Origin: Nephrocerus scutellatus
Lineage: Eukaryota; Arthropoda; Insecta; Diptera; Pipunculidae
Direction of reading: 5' to 3'
Length of the DNA: 64,000 bases
Assembly: GCA_947095585.1 (NCBI GenBank)
Contig: OX352763.1
Coordinates: 68,833,024 to 68,897,023 of the forward strand
This document shows, piece by piece, positions 32,504 to 44,586 of this stretch. The notes below the pieces were generated by a model that had not been told where the DNA came from, did no database searches, and worked only from the letters and a program-made list of their open reading frames with translations. The position numbers were made by a program, and so were the translations under genes. Position 1 is the first letter of the stretch. Every line of letters starts with the position of its first letter.

Positions 32504-32891
32504 ATGCCGAAAACAATTAAAACTAAAAAGGAGGAAATTGTGACTGAATCCGAAAACAAGGATGAGACGATCATAAGTGTTCATATAGCCCCTTCCGCAT
32601 CCGCCATTTCCATGCAACCGAGATGTTTCAACTGCTCACGAATAGGACATATAAAGCCACAATGTCCATATCCAAAGCTCCTGCTTCAAGTGCTGGAAAT
32701 TGGGACATGTATTGCGCAATTGTCCAAACCCTCGGAAGCAACTTTTTGAGATGCAAACAGCAATTCCTGCCGTCACTTTTACTGCTTCTACGTTAACTGC
32801 CCTTTCAGCCCAGGCTGCTGCTGTTACTGCTGAGGATGAAATGGGGGATGAAATGTATCGCCATTTCGAGGTAATGAATTTGTCCAATTAG
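32504..32891 (+). pseudogene. Two-knuckle CCHC protein (Gag nucleocapsid-like), frameshifted
   Basis: The frame from ATG 32504 contains CFNCSRIGHIKPQC. A second knuckle, CFKCWKLGHVLRNC, lies in the next frame (about 32683-32725), followed by an Ala/Thr-rich segment ending at TAG 32889-32891. A single-base shift near 32675 separates them. Two closely spaced CCHC knuckles bind single-stranded nucleic acid in Gag nucleocapsids and in cellular CNBP-like proteins; an acidic/lysine N-terminus precedes them here. The block is absent from copy B. A Gag origin is likelier, but no capsid was seen. Confidence 0.6.
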
Positions 32892-32899
32892 TTTCATTA

Positions 32900-33320
32900 A
32901 AAGATATTAAAAGAGACGAGACATCCGAGGCGCTTTGTCAATGCGACATCTTCCGAAATGCCTGAAACTTCCGAGACAACAATAGATATTAAAAAAGACG
33001 AGACTTCCGAGGCGCTTTGTCAATGCGACATCTTCCGAAATGCCTGAAACTTCCGAGACAACAATAGATATAAAAAAAGACGAGACTTCCGAGGCGCTTT
33101 GTCAATGCGGCATCTTCCGAAATGCCTGAAACTTCCGAGACAACAATAGATATTAAAAAAGACGAGACTTCCGAGGCGCTTTGTCAATGCGACATCGTCC
33201 GAAATGCCTGAAACTTCCGAGACAACAAAAGATATTAAAAAGAGACGAGACTTCCGAGATGCTTTGTCAATGCGAAACTTTTAAATCTTTCGAAATTCCT
33301 GAAACTTCCGAGGCCAAACC
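32900..33320 (+). repeat. 82-bp tandem repeat, five units
   Basis: GACGAGAC recurs at 32915, 32997, 33079, 33161 and 33244 (82, 82, 82, 83 bp). Each unit reads GACGAGACTTCCGAGGCGCT, then TTGTCAATGCGACATC and GAAATGCCTGAAACTTCCGA. In one frame a unit spells DETSEALCQCDIF, so it looks derived from coding sequence. 82 is not a multiple of three, so the frame is lost at each step. The last unit runs into an ORF (33181-33414) of unknown meaning. Confidence 0.9.
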
Positions 33321-33419
33321 AGACGAGTATAATTATGAGGTGGAATGGTTGGAAAAAGAAACAGAAAACATCGATGGTCGAGGGCGACCTGAGGTCAGAT
33401 TGGCCGAGTTGTAAGATTG

Positions 33420-35055
33420 TAAATCGTGTGTTGGTATCGCAGATTTCAAATCATGTGTTGGCATCGCAGCGACCAAGTTGAACAATGACAGCATCGATAC
33501 TCGAGAGGGTGCGGCTAGATATATTCTTTTAAAAGAAGAACAAAGAAGATTATTAGAATTACAATTGTATTGTTATTTACGACTTCCGATTAGTTTTACA
33601 AAATAAATGGTGTATTATAATAGTCTAGTTTTTAAATAAATGCACTATTACAAAAGATTTTTTTTTGCGGAAATAATAAATGGATAGTAAAAAGGTGCGA
33701 GTGCGTAAAATCAGTTTTTAAAAGGCGGCACGTAGAGAACCGCAATATTCCATCGTAAAATTAAAAATTTTTAAATTTTAAAAAAGTTTTACTGGAGGAA
33801 ACAGCACAATTTATAGTACAAAAACAACGAGTACCCAAAAAATCAGTTTTAAACAAGCAGCGTGTAGAAAACCGCCATTTTTATTCGTAAATCCTAAGAT
33901 AAAAATTCTAAAAGCTTTTTTTTGAAACAATACATTTAAAGTGAAAAAGTACAATCAAAAAGTACGAGTGCGCAAAACCAGTTTTAGAAAGTGATGTGTT
34001 CAATCAAGCAAAATTAAACCCAAAAGTTTTAAATTCCAAAACTTGGCGAAATCGGGCTAGTGCGCTCGATTGTTTAGCAGGGTGATATATCGCCACAGTT
34101 CCTCAAAAAATTCACGATAGTGAAAAGGTGCGAACGCACTTTACAAGTGCAGAAATTATTTGAGACGAAAGCTCACCAAGCTGCTAAAGATCCATCACGA
34201 TCATCGTGCCAGCGTTGGAGCTTCTTTAGTACATCTTCGACAAGAACCGCCGAATATTAAAAAGCTTGATCGAATATATTGCTCAAGCAGAGTTCTAAAT
34301 TAAAAAAAAGGGAAAGCTTGTTTCTTGTTTCTGAAATGGAGTTTTTAAATTTAAAATTGAGTTTACTTTTTTGAGTTTTTTTTTAATCGAATTTAATTTA
34401 AAATTGAGTTTTTTTTAATCGACTTAAATTTGAAATTGAGTTTTTTTTACTATTTTTGAGTTTCTTTGAATTTTTATATTTAAATAGTTTTAATTGGTGT
34501 AAACTGCATTCAGAGGTTCCCAATGAGCTATTAATCATATTTTGCAACAGGTACGTCAACGAAATCATGCCGTCAGGATATCATTGAATGCATACAAGTA
34601 AGTTCACTTGCATATACTTTTTATACCCCCTTCTGGGCTACTAAGAGCAGTAAAAACTATTTGATTATTCGTTTTTTGTTGTGATTTTGATTTTTTTATT
34701 ACATTTCCTTTTAAAATTTATTGCAACTTAGTTGCATCAACATTTAACTTAGTGTATCCTTTTTTTATAATTACAAATGAATTATAAATTCATTTAAATA
34801 CATATATATAAAGATAACATTTCCTTTCTAAGAACAATAAAGTTTTATATAAATTCTTCTAAATTCAAATACAAATGAACAGCCCCCAAAATTAATTAGT
34901 ATACAATAAAAGTTTATAACGATATAAATGAAGAAACTTTGAGTTTTTATTTTTTGCTTAACCTTTGGGTTGGAGTTATCATTTTCTTTTTTCTCTTACT
35001 TGTATCTGATGTTGAATATCATGAGCGAGTAAATTACGTTGGCATGGTTTGTGGC
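33420..35055. other. Non-coding block shared by copies A and B
   Basis: From about 33640 this AT-rich sequence is nearly identical to 54590-55998 in copy B. No protein domain was found. It contains donor-like CAGGTACGT (about 34549) and CAAGTAAGT (about 34598) on the plus strand and AATAAAG motifs near 34839. It could be the leader or LTR interior of a retroelement, or non-coding host sequence carried in the unit. Confidence 0.5.
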
Positions 35056-35070
35056 TGGGGTCGATGATAC

Positions 35071-35714
35071 TAGTGTTGGGTAGGACACGATTTTAAAATG
35101 AGTTTGTATGAGTAACTCATTTTCAAAAATGTATTGGGACATTGTACCACCTCAAATGAGGTGTGTAGAATATGCCTCATATGAGGTATGAGAATTTGCC
35201 TCATTTGAGGTGTGTTGAATTTGTCTCAAATGGGGAGTGTGTAATATGCATTGAACTAGTGGTTCTATTCAGAATGCACCAATCTGAAATTAGAACCAAT
35301 GCATTCAGTTCTTAAGGATTAAGTATATTTTCTGCTTATAACTAGATGTTCATTGATCATCCATATAGAATATAGGGACTATACTCTACAGCTAGAGAGA
35401 GATACAATTGAACACAATTTCGGGCACATTCAACACGAAATGTAAATACAACACAACAGACAAGACTGTCCCTTTCGTTTTCACATTGAGGTGTGTTGAA
35501 TTTGCTTCAAATGCATTAATATAATACGATTGTAGTCTCTCAAATGAGGTGTGAGTTCTGTATTGTGTTATTGTGTAGCTGGGACATAAATTAAGGTACC
35601 TCTTACGTCCTACTACAAATGAGTTGGTACAAAACAAAATTTTGAGGTGTTGTGACATCTCAACTCATTGTATGGGACTTTTGTACCAACTCATGTATGA
35701 GTTACCCAACACAA
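35071..35714. mobile_element. hAT-like MITE, copy 1
   Basis: 644 bp with terminal inverted repeats TAGTGTTGGGTA and TACCCAACACAA (11 of 12 pair), flanked by the 8-bp direct repeat GATGATAC at 35063-35070 and 35715-35722. An 8-bp duplication with TAGTG-type ends fits the hAT superfamily. No transposase is encoded. Copies at 38244-38887, 41415-42058, 44587-45230 and 56014-56651 arose with the host repeat, not by separate insertion. Confidence 0.85.
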
Positions 35715-36240
35715 GATGATACCGTGGTCGTTTTCTCCGGCGCTTTTCAGAGTATGACCTGACGAACCATGGACTGATAGACTGAATAAAGTCGACCACT
35801 TCTTTGAAGCTTTTGCGATGCCTCGGTGCAGATGCAACCATGTCATTCCTTCTAGAATAGGTTAGGTACTTAAATATAGTAGGATAGTCAAAGAAATAAA
35901 ATTCTTTCTAAAAACAATAATTTTCTTTCAATTGTAAATATAGGTTATCATAGATTAGCATAATTATAGGTTTAGTGTTAAGAAAGTGAAGAAACGGGGC
36001 CTGACTGCAACTGGACTTAGAGGATATCCTTCCCTTTTCCTACCTATCTTCTTCACCTTTTTTTTTACCCTTTTATAATTCGAAACGAACCTTTTTTTTT
36101 TTGTTCATGAGGACCAGTGACACGTAAAAGACAAGAACCGCCCATCCGACGAGCTAGACCGAGCAACCGCGAGCCCAATTATTCCCATTTTTAATTCCAC
36201 ATAAGTCCTATCCTAAAACTACCTTTTTTTCAGGACAGAA

Positions 36241-36522
36241 TTATTGGGACATCGGCTGCTCTTCGGGTGCGTTGACAATCCCAATTCGATGATTTTTACA
36301 AATCTGGAATTTGGTGTTGCCAACTCGTTTGAGGACCAAAGCAGTCGAGGTCAGCATTCGGTTAGGACAGTGAACTAGGAGCCTGACTCCGGTTCGCTTG
36401 ACTGCCGAATGGACAAAGACGCGACAGGGGTGCAGTGGACAGCCGTTACCGCAAGTACAATTAGTACAGGTAAACGTGGGTTTGTGGGTGTTTATTTGGC
36501 GTTGATTAACCACTTCCGACAA
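36241..36522 (-). CDS. Hypothetical 93-codon cysteine-rich ORF in the 3.17-kb unit
   Basis: The minus-strand frame contains FTCTNCTCGNGCPLHPC, a dense cysteine cluster, and ends with EEQPMSQ. It is open in all five copies (39412-39693, 42584-42865, 45756-46037, 57175-57456) with few amino-acid changes. It lies 3' of the CsRn1-like integrase, within or beyond the presumed 3' LTR. I do not recognise a family. Because the copies are recent duplicates, openness is weak evidence that it is translated. Confidence 0.25.
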   Translation of the reverse strand: MSEVVNQRQINTHKPTFTCTNCTCGNGCPLHPCRVFVHSAVKRTGVRLLVHCPNRMLTSTALVLKRVGNTKFQICKNHRIGIVNAPEEQPMSQ

Positions 36523-36906
36523 TTTAATAATGACCGAAGGCGGTCATGCAAGGCCAAGAAGAAAAAACTAGGCGAGACAAAAGATCCGTTTTCGGTAGTC
36601 GATTTATTTTGCTAAAATCTAAATTATTTTTAAGATACAACACTTGCTATTTAAATTAAAGATTACTTAAGATTACAAATATTAAATATAATTAATCGCA
36701 ACGTGGAAATGCTGGTCAACAAAAACGTAATGCGATTTTCTCGATGCTTGCACTGTCGACGTGTTTGATGAAGTGCGCGCTCGTTCGGTTTTCTTTCCGT
36801 TTGCTCTGGTGATGCGACGATTGTCATACCAACTAGTGGCGAGTAGGCGTATTGTTTCGATTAGCTCAACAATCCGCACGTCAGGGGGCACGCCGGTGCT
36901 GCCACA

Positions 36907-36919
36907 CTACCCCGCGCCT
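36907..36919 (-). promoter_or_regulatory. Polypurine tract and presumed 3' LTR start of the CsRn1-like element
   Basis: On the minus strand AGGCGCGGGGTAG is followed at 36906 by TGTGGCAGCACCGG, the usual purine run next to a TG-starting LTR, just after the integrase end. The same site recurs in every unit. No second LTR copy was found near gag, so the LTR length is unknown. Confidence 0.55.
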
Positions 36920-36949
36920 AGTGAATGCTAGGAACGATTACCTGAACCG

Positions 36950-38228
36950 AGAAGGTCGTCTGATAACGCGCGCTTATCGTGATGTTGTTTGCGATCTCTG
37001 TGATCTCTGTGAATTATCTACGTTGAATGTTACCTGTTTTTTTTAACTTGTATACAATCTTCGACTTTTGGGTTTTGCTGTGAAACAGGTTCTTCGATAG
37101 GTTTGTGGAGGTTGTCAGAGGTCTCGAGCGTCGGTATGACGTTGGGCTGCTTGTCGCGGTCATCCCTAATGTCTGATTCGTTGCTTTCGATGAAGCATGG
37201 TTTTAACCGATTAATAGACACACTTTATTCGGCGCTTTTTACTAAGATAGTGTAGTATTTTTCGGAACGACGCACTACCCGGTAAGGGCCCTGGTATGGA
37301 GGTTGCAATGCCTGTCGCACTGCGTCTGTACGGACCAGGACATGTGAGCACGTCTTGAGATCTTTAAAGACGAAAATTGTTGACTTATTGACGTGTCGTG
37401 ATGGCTGGGTTTGTTGTACCAGCTTGAAATAATTTTTTATTTTTGGTGATAACTTGGTTTTGTGTCGAAAATGATGACGGTTGAATCATGTCCCCTGGAA
37501 GGCGTAATTTTTCTCCCTATACGAGCTCGGCTGAGGAAGCTTTGAAATCGTTTCTGAAAGCGGTTCTCAAGCCTAGTAGTATGAGAGGTAAGGATTTGGT
37601 CGATTTGGGATTGTTACTACACATGATTGAAGCTTTCAAGCTGCGGTGCCATCGTTCGATCATGCCGTTGCATTCCGGATTATATGCTGTGGTTCGCCTC
37701 TATTAAAATCCGACTACATTGGCTAGACTTGTGAATAATTCGGATTCGAATTGAGCTCCTCTTTCGGAGACGATGATGGATGGTGATGTCCATGTTTTTA
37801 TTAGGGTGTCTGCGACTGTTCGGCTTTAATGTCCGCCATCGGCGCAGCTTCAGGCCATCGCTTCAAACGGTCTATGATCGTCAAATAATAACTATTGTTT
37901 TCGGATGGTTGCAAAGGGCCTACTATGTCGATATGAATTTCGGAGAATCGGTCACTGACAACAGTGTAGTTGTCACATGGACTTTTAACGTGTTTTGTGA
38001 CTTTGCATTTTTGGCAGTTGGTGCAACATTTTGCTCATTTTGCTTGCTACGTCTTTGTTAAGTTCTGGCCAGACGAATTTGGTACGAAATAGCTTGGCCG
38101 AGTTACGTATTCCTGGGTGTGATACATTGTGAAATTTTTCGAAAACTTGTCGTCGAAATTTTTTGGGGACATATGGTCTTGGTGTACCCGTTGAAACGTC
38201 GCAATATAAGACTGTCGTTGCTTTTGAC
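36950..38228 (-). pseudogene. CsRn1-like Gypsy integrase, unit 1 (partial)
   Basis: Reading right to left: the RNase H/integrase linker (VKSNDSLILRRFNGYTK), a zinc-binding stretch around 38000-38110 (HNVSHPGIRN, then MLHQLPKC), core pieces around HIDIVGPL (about 37940), a degraded middle, ERWHRSLKAS-type text, and the C-terminal VSINRLKPCFIESNESD ending at 37030-37221. Several stops and shifts prevent translation. The other units carry the same remnant (40120-41399, 43290-44571, 46470-47717, 57940-59220). Confidence 0.75.
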
Positions 38229-38243
38229 TGGGGTCGATGATAC

Positions 38244-38887
38244 TAGTGTTGGGTAGGACACGATTTTAAAATGAGTTTGTATGAGTAACTCATTTTCAAA
38301 AATGTATTGGGACATTGTACCACCTCAAATGAGGTGTGTAGAATATGCCTCATATGAGGTATGAGAATTTGCCTCATTTGAGGTGTGTTGAATTTGTCTC
38401 AAATGAGGAGTGTGTAATATGCATTGAACTAGTAGTTCTATTCAGAATGCACCAATCTGAAATTAGAACCAATGCATTCAGTTCTTAAGGATTAAGTATA
38501 TTTTCTGCTTATAACTAGATGTTCATTGATCATCCATATAGAATATAGGGACTATACTCTACAGCTAGAGAGAGATACAATTGAACACAATTTCGGGCAC
38601 ATTCAACACGAAATGTAAATACAACACAACAGACAAGACTGTCCCTTTCGTTTTCACATTGAGGTGTGTTGAATTTGCTTCAAATGCATTAATATAATAC
38701 GATTGTAGTCTCTCAAATGAGGTGTGAGTTCTGTATTGTGTTATTGTGTAGCTGGGACATAAATTAAGGTACCTCTTACGTCCTACTACAAATGAGTTGG
38801 TACAAAACAAAATTTTGAGGTGTTGTGACATCTCAACTCATTGTATGGGACTTTTGTACCAACTCATGTATGAGTTACCCAACACAA
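38244..38887. mobile_element. hAT-like MITE, copy 2
   Basis: Same 644-bp element and same GATGATAC flanks as copy 1, within the second 3.17-kb unit. It differs from copy 1 at single sites, for example ACTAGTAGTT instead of ACTAGTGGTT near 38430. Confidence 0.85.
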
Positions 38888-41414
38888 GATGATACCGTGG
38901 TCGTTTTCTCCGGCGCTTTTCAGAGTATGACCTGACGAACCATGGACTGATAGACTGAATAAAGTCGACCACTTCTTTGAAGCTTTTGCGATGCCTCGGT
39001 GCAGATGCAACCATGTCATTCCTTCTAGAATAGGTTAGGTACTTAAATATAGTAGGATAGTCAAAGAAATAAAATTCTTTCTAAAAACAATAATTTTCTT
39101 TCAATTGTAAATATAGGTTATCATAGATTAGCATAATTATAGGTTTAGTGTTAAGAAAGTGAAGAAACGGGGCCTGACTGCAACTGGACTTAGAGGATAT
39201 CCTTCCCTTTTCCTACCTATCTACTTCACCTTTTTTTTTACCCTTTTATAATTCGAAACGAACCTTTTTTTTTGTTCATGAGGACCAGTGACACGTAAAA
39301 GACAAGAACCGCCCATCCGACGAGCTAGACCGAGCAACCGCGAGCCCAATTATTCCCATTTTTAATTCCACATAAGTCCTATCCTAAAACTACCTTTTTT
39401 TCAGGACAGAATTATTGGGACATCGGCTGCTCTTCGGGTGCGTTGACAATCCCAATTCGATGATTTTTACAAATCTGGAATTTGGTGTTGCCAACTCGTT
39501 TGAGGACCAAAGCAGTCGAGGTCAGCATTCGGTTAGGACAGTGAACTAGGAGCCTGACTCCGGTTCGCTTGACTGCCGAATGGACAAAGACGCGACAGGA
39601 GTGCAGTGGACAGCCGTTACCGCAAGTACAATTAGTACAGGTAAACGTGGGTTTGTGGGTGTTTGTTTGGCGTTGATTAACCACTTCCGACAATTTAATA
39701 ATGACCGAAGGCGGTCATGCAAGGCCAAGAAGAAAAAACTAGGCGAGACAAAAGATCCGTTTTCGGTAGTCGATTTATTTTGCTAAAATCTAAATTATTT
39801 TTAAGATACAACACTTGCTATTTAAATTAAAGATTACTTAAGATTACAAATATTAAATATAATTAATCGCAACGTGGAAATGCTGGTCAACAAAAACGTA
39901 ATGCGATTTTCTCGATGCTTGCACTGTCGACGTGTTTGATGAAGTGCGCGCTCGTTCGGTTTTCTTTCCGTTTGCTCTGGTGATGCGACGATTGTCATAC
40001 CAACTAGTGGCGAGTAGGCGTATTGTTTCGATTAGCTCAACAATCCGCCCGTCAGGGGGCACGCCGGTGCTGCCACACTACCCCGCGCCTAGTGAATGCT
40101 AGGAACGATTACCTGAACCGAGAAGGTCGTCTGATAACGCGCGCTGATCGTGATGTTGTTTGCGATCTCTGTGATCTCTGTGAATTATCTACGTTGAATG
40201 TTACCTGTTTTTTTTAACTTGTATACAATCTTCGACTTTTGGGTTTTGCTGTGAAACAGGTTCTTCGATAGGTTTGTGGAGGTTGTCAGAGGTCTCGAGC
40301 GTCGGTATGACGTTGGGCTGCTTGTCGCGGTCATCCCTAATGTCTGATTCGTTGCTTTCGATGAAGCATGGTTTTAACCGATTAATAGACACATTTTATT
40401 CGGCGCTTTTTACTAAGATAGTGTAGTATTTTTCGGAACGACGCACTACCCGGTAAGGGCCCTGGTATGGAGGTTGCAATGCCTGTCGCACTGCGTCTGT
40501 ACGGACCAGGACATGTGAGCACGTCTTGAGATCTTTAAAGACGAAAATTGTTGACTTATTGACGTGTCGTGATGGCTGGGTTTGTTGTACCAGCTTGAAA
40601 TAATTTTTTATTTTTGGTGATAACTTGGTTTTGTGTCGAAAATGATGACGGTTGAATCATGTCCCCTTGAAGGCGTAATTTTTCTCCCTATACGAGCTCG
40701 GCTGAGGAAGCTTTGAAATCGTTTCTGAAAGCGGTTCTCAAGCCTAGTAGTATGAGAGGTAAGGATTTGGTCGATTTGGGATTGTTACTACACATGATTG
40801 AAGCTTTCAAGCTGCGGTGCCATCGTTCGATCATGCCGTTGCATTCCGGATTATATGCTGTGGTTCGCCTCTATTAAAATCCGACTACATTGGCTAGACT
40901 TGTGAATAATTCGGATTCGAATTGAGCTCCTCTTTCGGAGACGATGATGGATGGTGATGTCCATGTTTTTATTAGGGTGTCTGCGACTGTTCGGCTTTAA
41001 TGTCCGCCATCGGCGCAGCTTCAGGCCATCGCTTCAAACGGTCTATGATCGTCAAATAATAACTATTGTTTTCGGATGGTTGCAAAGGGCCTACTATGTC
41101 GATATGAATTTCGGAGAATCGGTCACTGACAACAGTGTAGTTGCCACATGGACTTTTAACGTGTTTTGTGACTTTGCATTTTTGGCAGTTGGTGCAACAT
41201 TTTGCTCATTTTGCTTGCTACGTCTTTGTTAAGTTCTGGCCAGACGAATTTGGTACGAAATAGCTTGGCCGAGTTACGTATTCCTGGGTGTGATACATTG
41301 TGAAATTTTTCGAAAACTTGTCGTCGAAATTTTTTGGGGACATATGGTGGTGGTGTACCCGTTGAAACGTCGCAATATAAGACTGTCGTTGCTTTTGACT
41401 GGGGTCGATGATAC

Positions 41415-42058
41415 TAGTGTTGGGTAGGACACGATTTTAAAATGAGTTTGTATGAGTAACTCATTTTCAAAAATGTATTGGGACATTGTACCACCTCAAA
41501 TGAGGTGTGTAGAATATGCCTCATATGAGGTATGAGAATTTGCCTCATTTGAGGTGTGTTGAATTTGTCTCAAATGAGGAGTGTGTAATATGCATTGAAC
41601 TAGTGGTTCTATTCAGAATGCACCAATCTGAAATTAGAACCAATGCATTCAGTTCTTAAGGATTAAGTATATTTTCTGCTTATAACTAGATGTTCATTGA
41701 TCATCCATATAGAATATAGGGACTATACTCTACAGCTAGAGAGAGATACAATTGAACACAATTTCGGGCACATTCAACACGAAATGTAAATACAACACAA
41801 CAGACAAGACTGTCCCTTTCGTTTTCACATTGAGGTGTGTTGAATTTGCTTCAAATGCATTAATATAATACGATTGTAGTCTCTCAAATGAGGTGTGAGT
41901 TCTGTATTGTGTTATTGTGTAGCTGGGACATAAATTAAGGTACCTCTTACGTCCTACTACAAATGAGTTGGTACAAAACAAAATTTTGAGGTGTTGTGAC
42001 ATCTCAACTCATTGTATGGGACTTTTGTACCAACTCATGTATGAGTTACCCAACACAA
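41415..42058. mobile_element. hAT-like MITE, copy 3
   Basis: Same element and flanks in the third unit; it carries the ACTAGTGGTT variant, like copy 1. Confidence 0.85.
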
Positions 42059-44586
42059 GATGATACCGTGGTCGTTTTCTCCGGCGCTTTTCAGAGTATG
42101 ACCTGACGAACCATGGACTGATAGACTGAATAAAGTCGACCACTTCTTTGAAGCTTTTGCGATGCCTCGGTGCAGATGCAACCATGTCATTCCTTCTAGA
42201 ATAGGTTAGGTACTTAAATATAGTAGGATAGTCAAAGAAATAAAATTCTTTCTAAAAACAATAATTTTCTTTCAATTGTAAATATAGGTTATCATAGATT
42301 AGCATAATTATAGGTTTAGTGTTAAGAAAGTGAAGAAACGGGGCCTGACTGCAACTGGACTTAGAGGATATCCTTCCCTTTTCCTACCTATCTTCTTCAC
42401 CTTTTTTTTTACCCTTTTATAATTCGAAACGAACCTTTTTTTTTTGTTCATGAGGACCAGTGACACGTAAAAGACAAGAACCGCCCATCCGACGAGCTAG
42501 ACCGAGCAACCGCGAGCCCAATTATTCCCATTTTTAATTCCACATAAGTCCTATCCTAAAACTACCTTTTTTTCAGGACAGAATTATTGGGACATCGGCT
42601 GCTCTTCGGGTGCGTTGACAATCCCAATTCGATGATTTTTACAAATCTGGAATTTGGTGTTGCCAACTCGTTTGAGGACCAAAGCAGTCGAGGTCAGCAT
42701 TCGGTTAGGACAGTGAACTAGGAGCCTGACTCCGGTTCGCTTGACTGCCGAATGGACAAAGACGCGACAGGAGTGCAGTGGACAGCCGTTACCGCAAGTA
42801 CAATTAGTACAGGTAAACGTGGGTTTGTGGGTGTTTGTTTGGCGTTGATTAACCACTTCCGACAATTTAATAATGACCGAAGGCGGTCATGCAAGGCCAA
42901 GAAGAAAAAACTAGGCGAGACAAAAGATCCGTTTTCGGTAGTCGATTTATTTTGCTAAAATCTAAATTATTTTTAAGATACAACACTTGCTATTTAAATT
43001 AAAGATTACTTAAGATTACAAATATTAAATATAATTAATCGCAACGTGGAAATGCTGGTCAACAAAAACGTAATGCGATTTTCTCGATGCTTGCACTGTC
43101 GACGTGTTTGATGAAGTGCGCGCTCGTTCGGTTTTCTTTCCGTTTGCTCTGGTGATGCGACGATTGTCATACCAACTAGTGGCGAGTAGGCGTATTGTTT
43201 CGATTAGCTCAACAATCCGCCCGTCAGGGGGCACGCCGGTGCTGCCACACTACCCCGCGCCTAGTGAATGCTAGGAACGATTACCTGAACCGAGAAGGTC
43301 GTCTGATAACGCGCGCTGATCGTGATGTTGTTTGCGATCTCTGTGATCTCTGTGAATTATCTACGTTGAATGTTACCTGTTTTTTTTAACTTGTATACAA
43401 TCTTCGACTTTTGGGTTTTGCTGTGAAACAGGTTCTTCGATAGGTTTGTGGAGGTTGTCAGAGGTCTCGAGCGTCGGTATGACGTTGGGCTGCTTGTCGC
43501 GGTCATCCCTAATGTCTGATTCGTTGCTTTCGATGAAGCATGGTTTTAACCGATTAATAGACACATTTTATTCGGCGCTTTTTACTAAGATAGTGTAGTA
43601 TTTTTCGGAACGACGCACTACCCGGTAAGGGCCCTGGTATGGAGGTTGCAATGCCTGTCGCACTGCGTCTGTACGGACCAGGACATGTGAGCACGTCTTG
43701 AGATCTTTAAAGACGAAAATTGTTGACTTATTGACGTGTCGTGATGGCTGGGTTTGTTGTACCAGCTTGAAATAATTTTTTATTTTTGGTGATAACTTGG
43801 TTTTGTGTCGAAAATGATGACGGTTGAATCATGTCCCCTTGAAGGCGTAATTTTTCTCCCTATACGAGCTCGGCTGAGGAAGCTTTGAAATCGTTTCTGA
43901 AAGCGGTTCTCAAGCCTAGTAGTATGAGAGGTAAGGATTTGGTCGATTTGGGATTGTTACTACACATGATTGAAGCTTTCAAGCTGCGGTGCCATCGTTC
44001 GATCATGCCGTTGCATTCCGGATTATATGCTGTGGTTCGCCTCTATTAAAATCCGACTACATTGGCTAGACTTGTGAATAATTCGGATTCGAATTGAGCT
44101 CCTCTTTCGGAGACGATGATGGATGGTGATGTCCATGTTTTTATTAGGGTGTCTGCGACTGTTCGGCTTTAATGTCCGCCATCGGCGCAGCTTCAGGCCA
44201 TCGCTTCAAACGGTCTATGATCGTCAAATAATAACTATTGTTTTCGGATGGTTGCAAAGGGCCTACTATGTCGATATGAATTTCGGAGAATCGGTCACTG
44301 ACAACAGTGTAGTTGTCACATGGACTTTTAACGTGTTTTGTGACTTTGCATTTTTGGCAGTTGGTGCAACATTTTGCTCATTTTGCTTGCTACGTCTTTG
44401 TTAAGTTCTGGCCAGACGAATTTGGTACGAAATAGCTTGGCCGAGTTACGTATTCCTGGGTGTGATACATTGTGAAATTTTTCGAAAACTTGTCGTCGAA
44501 ATTTTTTGGGGACATATGGTGGTGGTGTACCCGTTGAAACGTCGCAATATAAGACTGTCGTTGCTTTTGACTGGGGTCGATGATAC

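Noticed and set aside
36409..36615. 68-codon plus-strand ORF (and copies) in the 3.17-kb unit
   Set aside because: Overlaps the cysteine-rich minus-strand frame and is conserved only because the units are recent duplicates.
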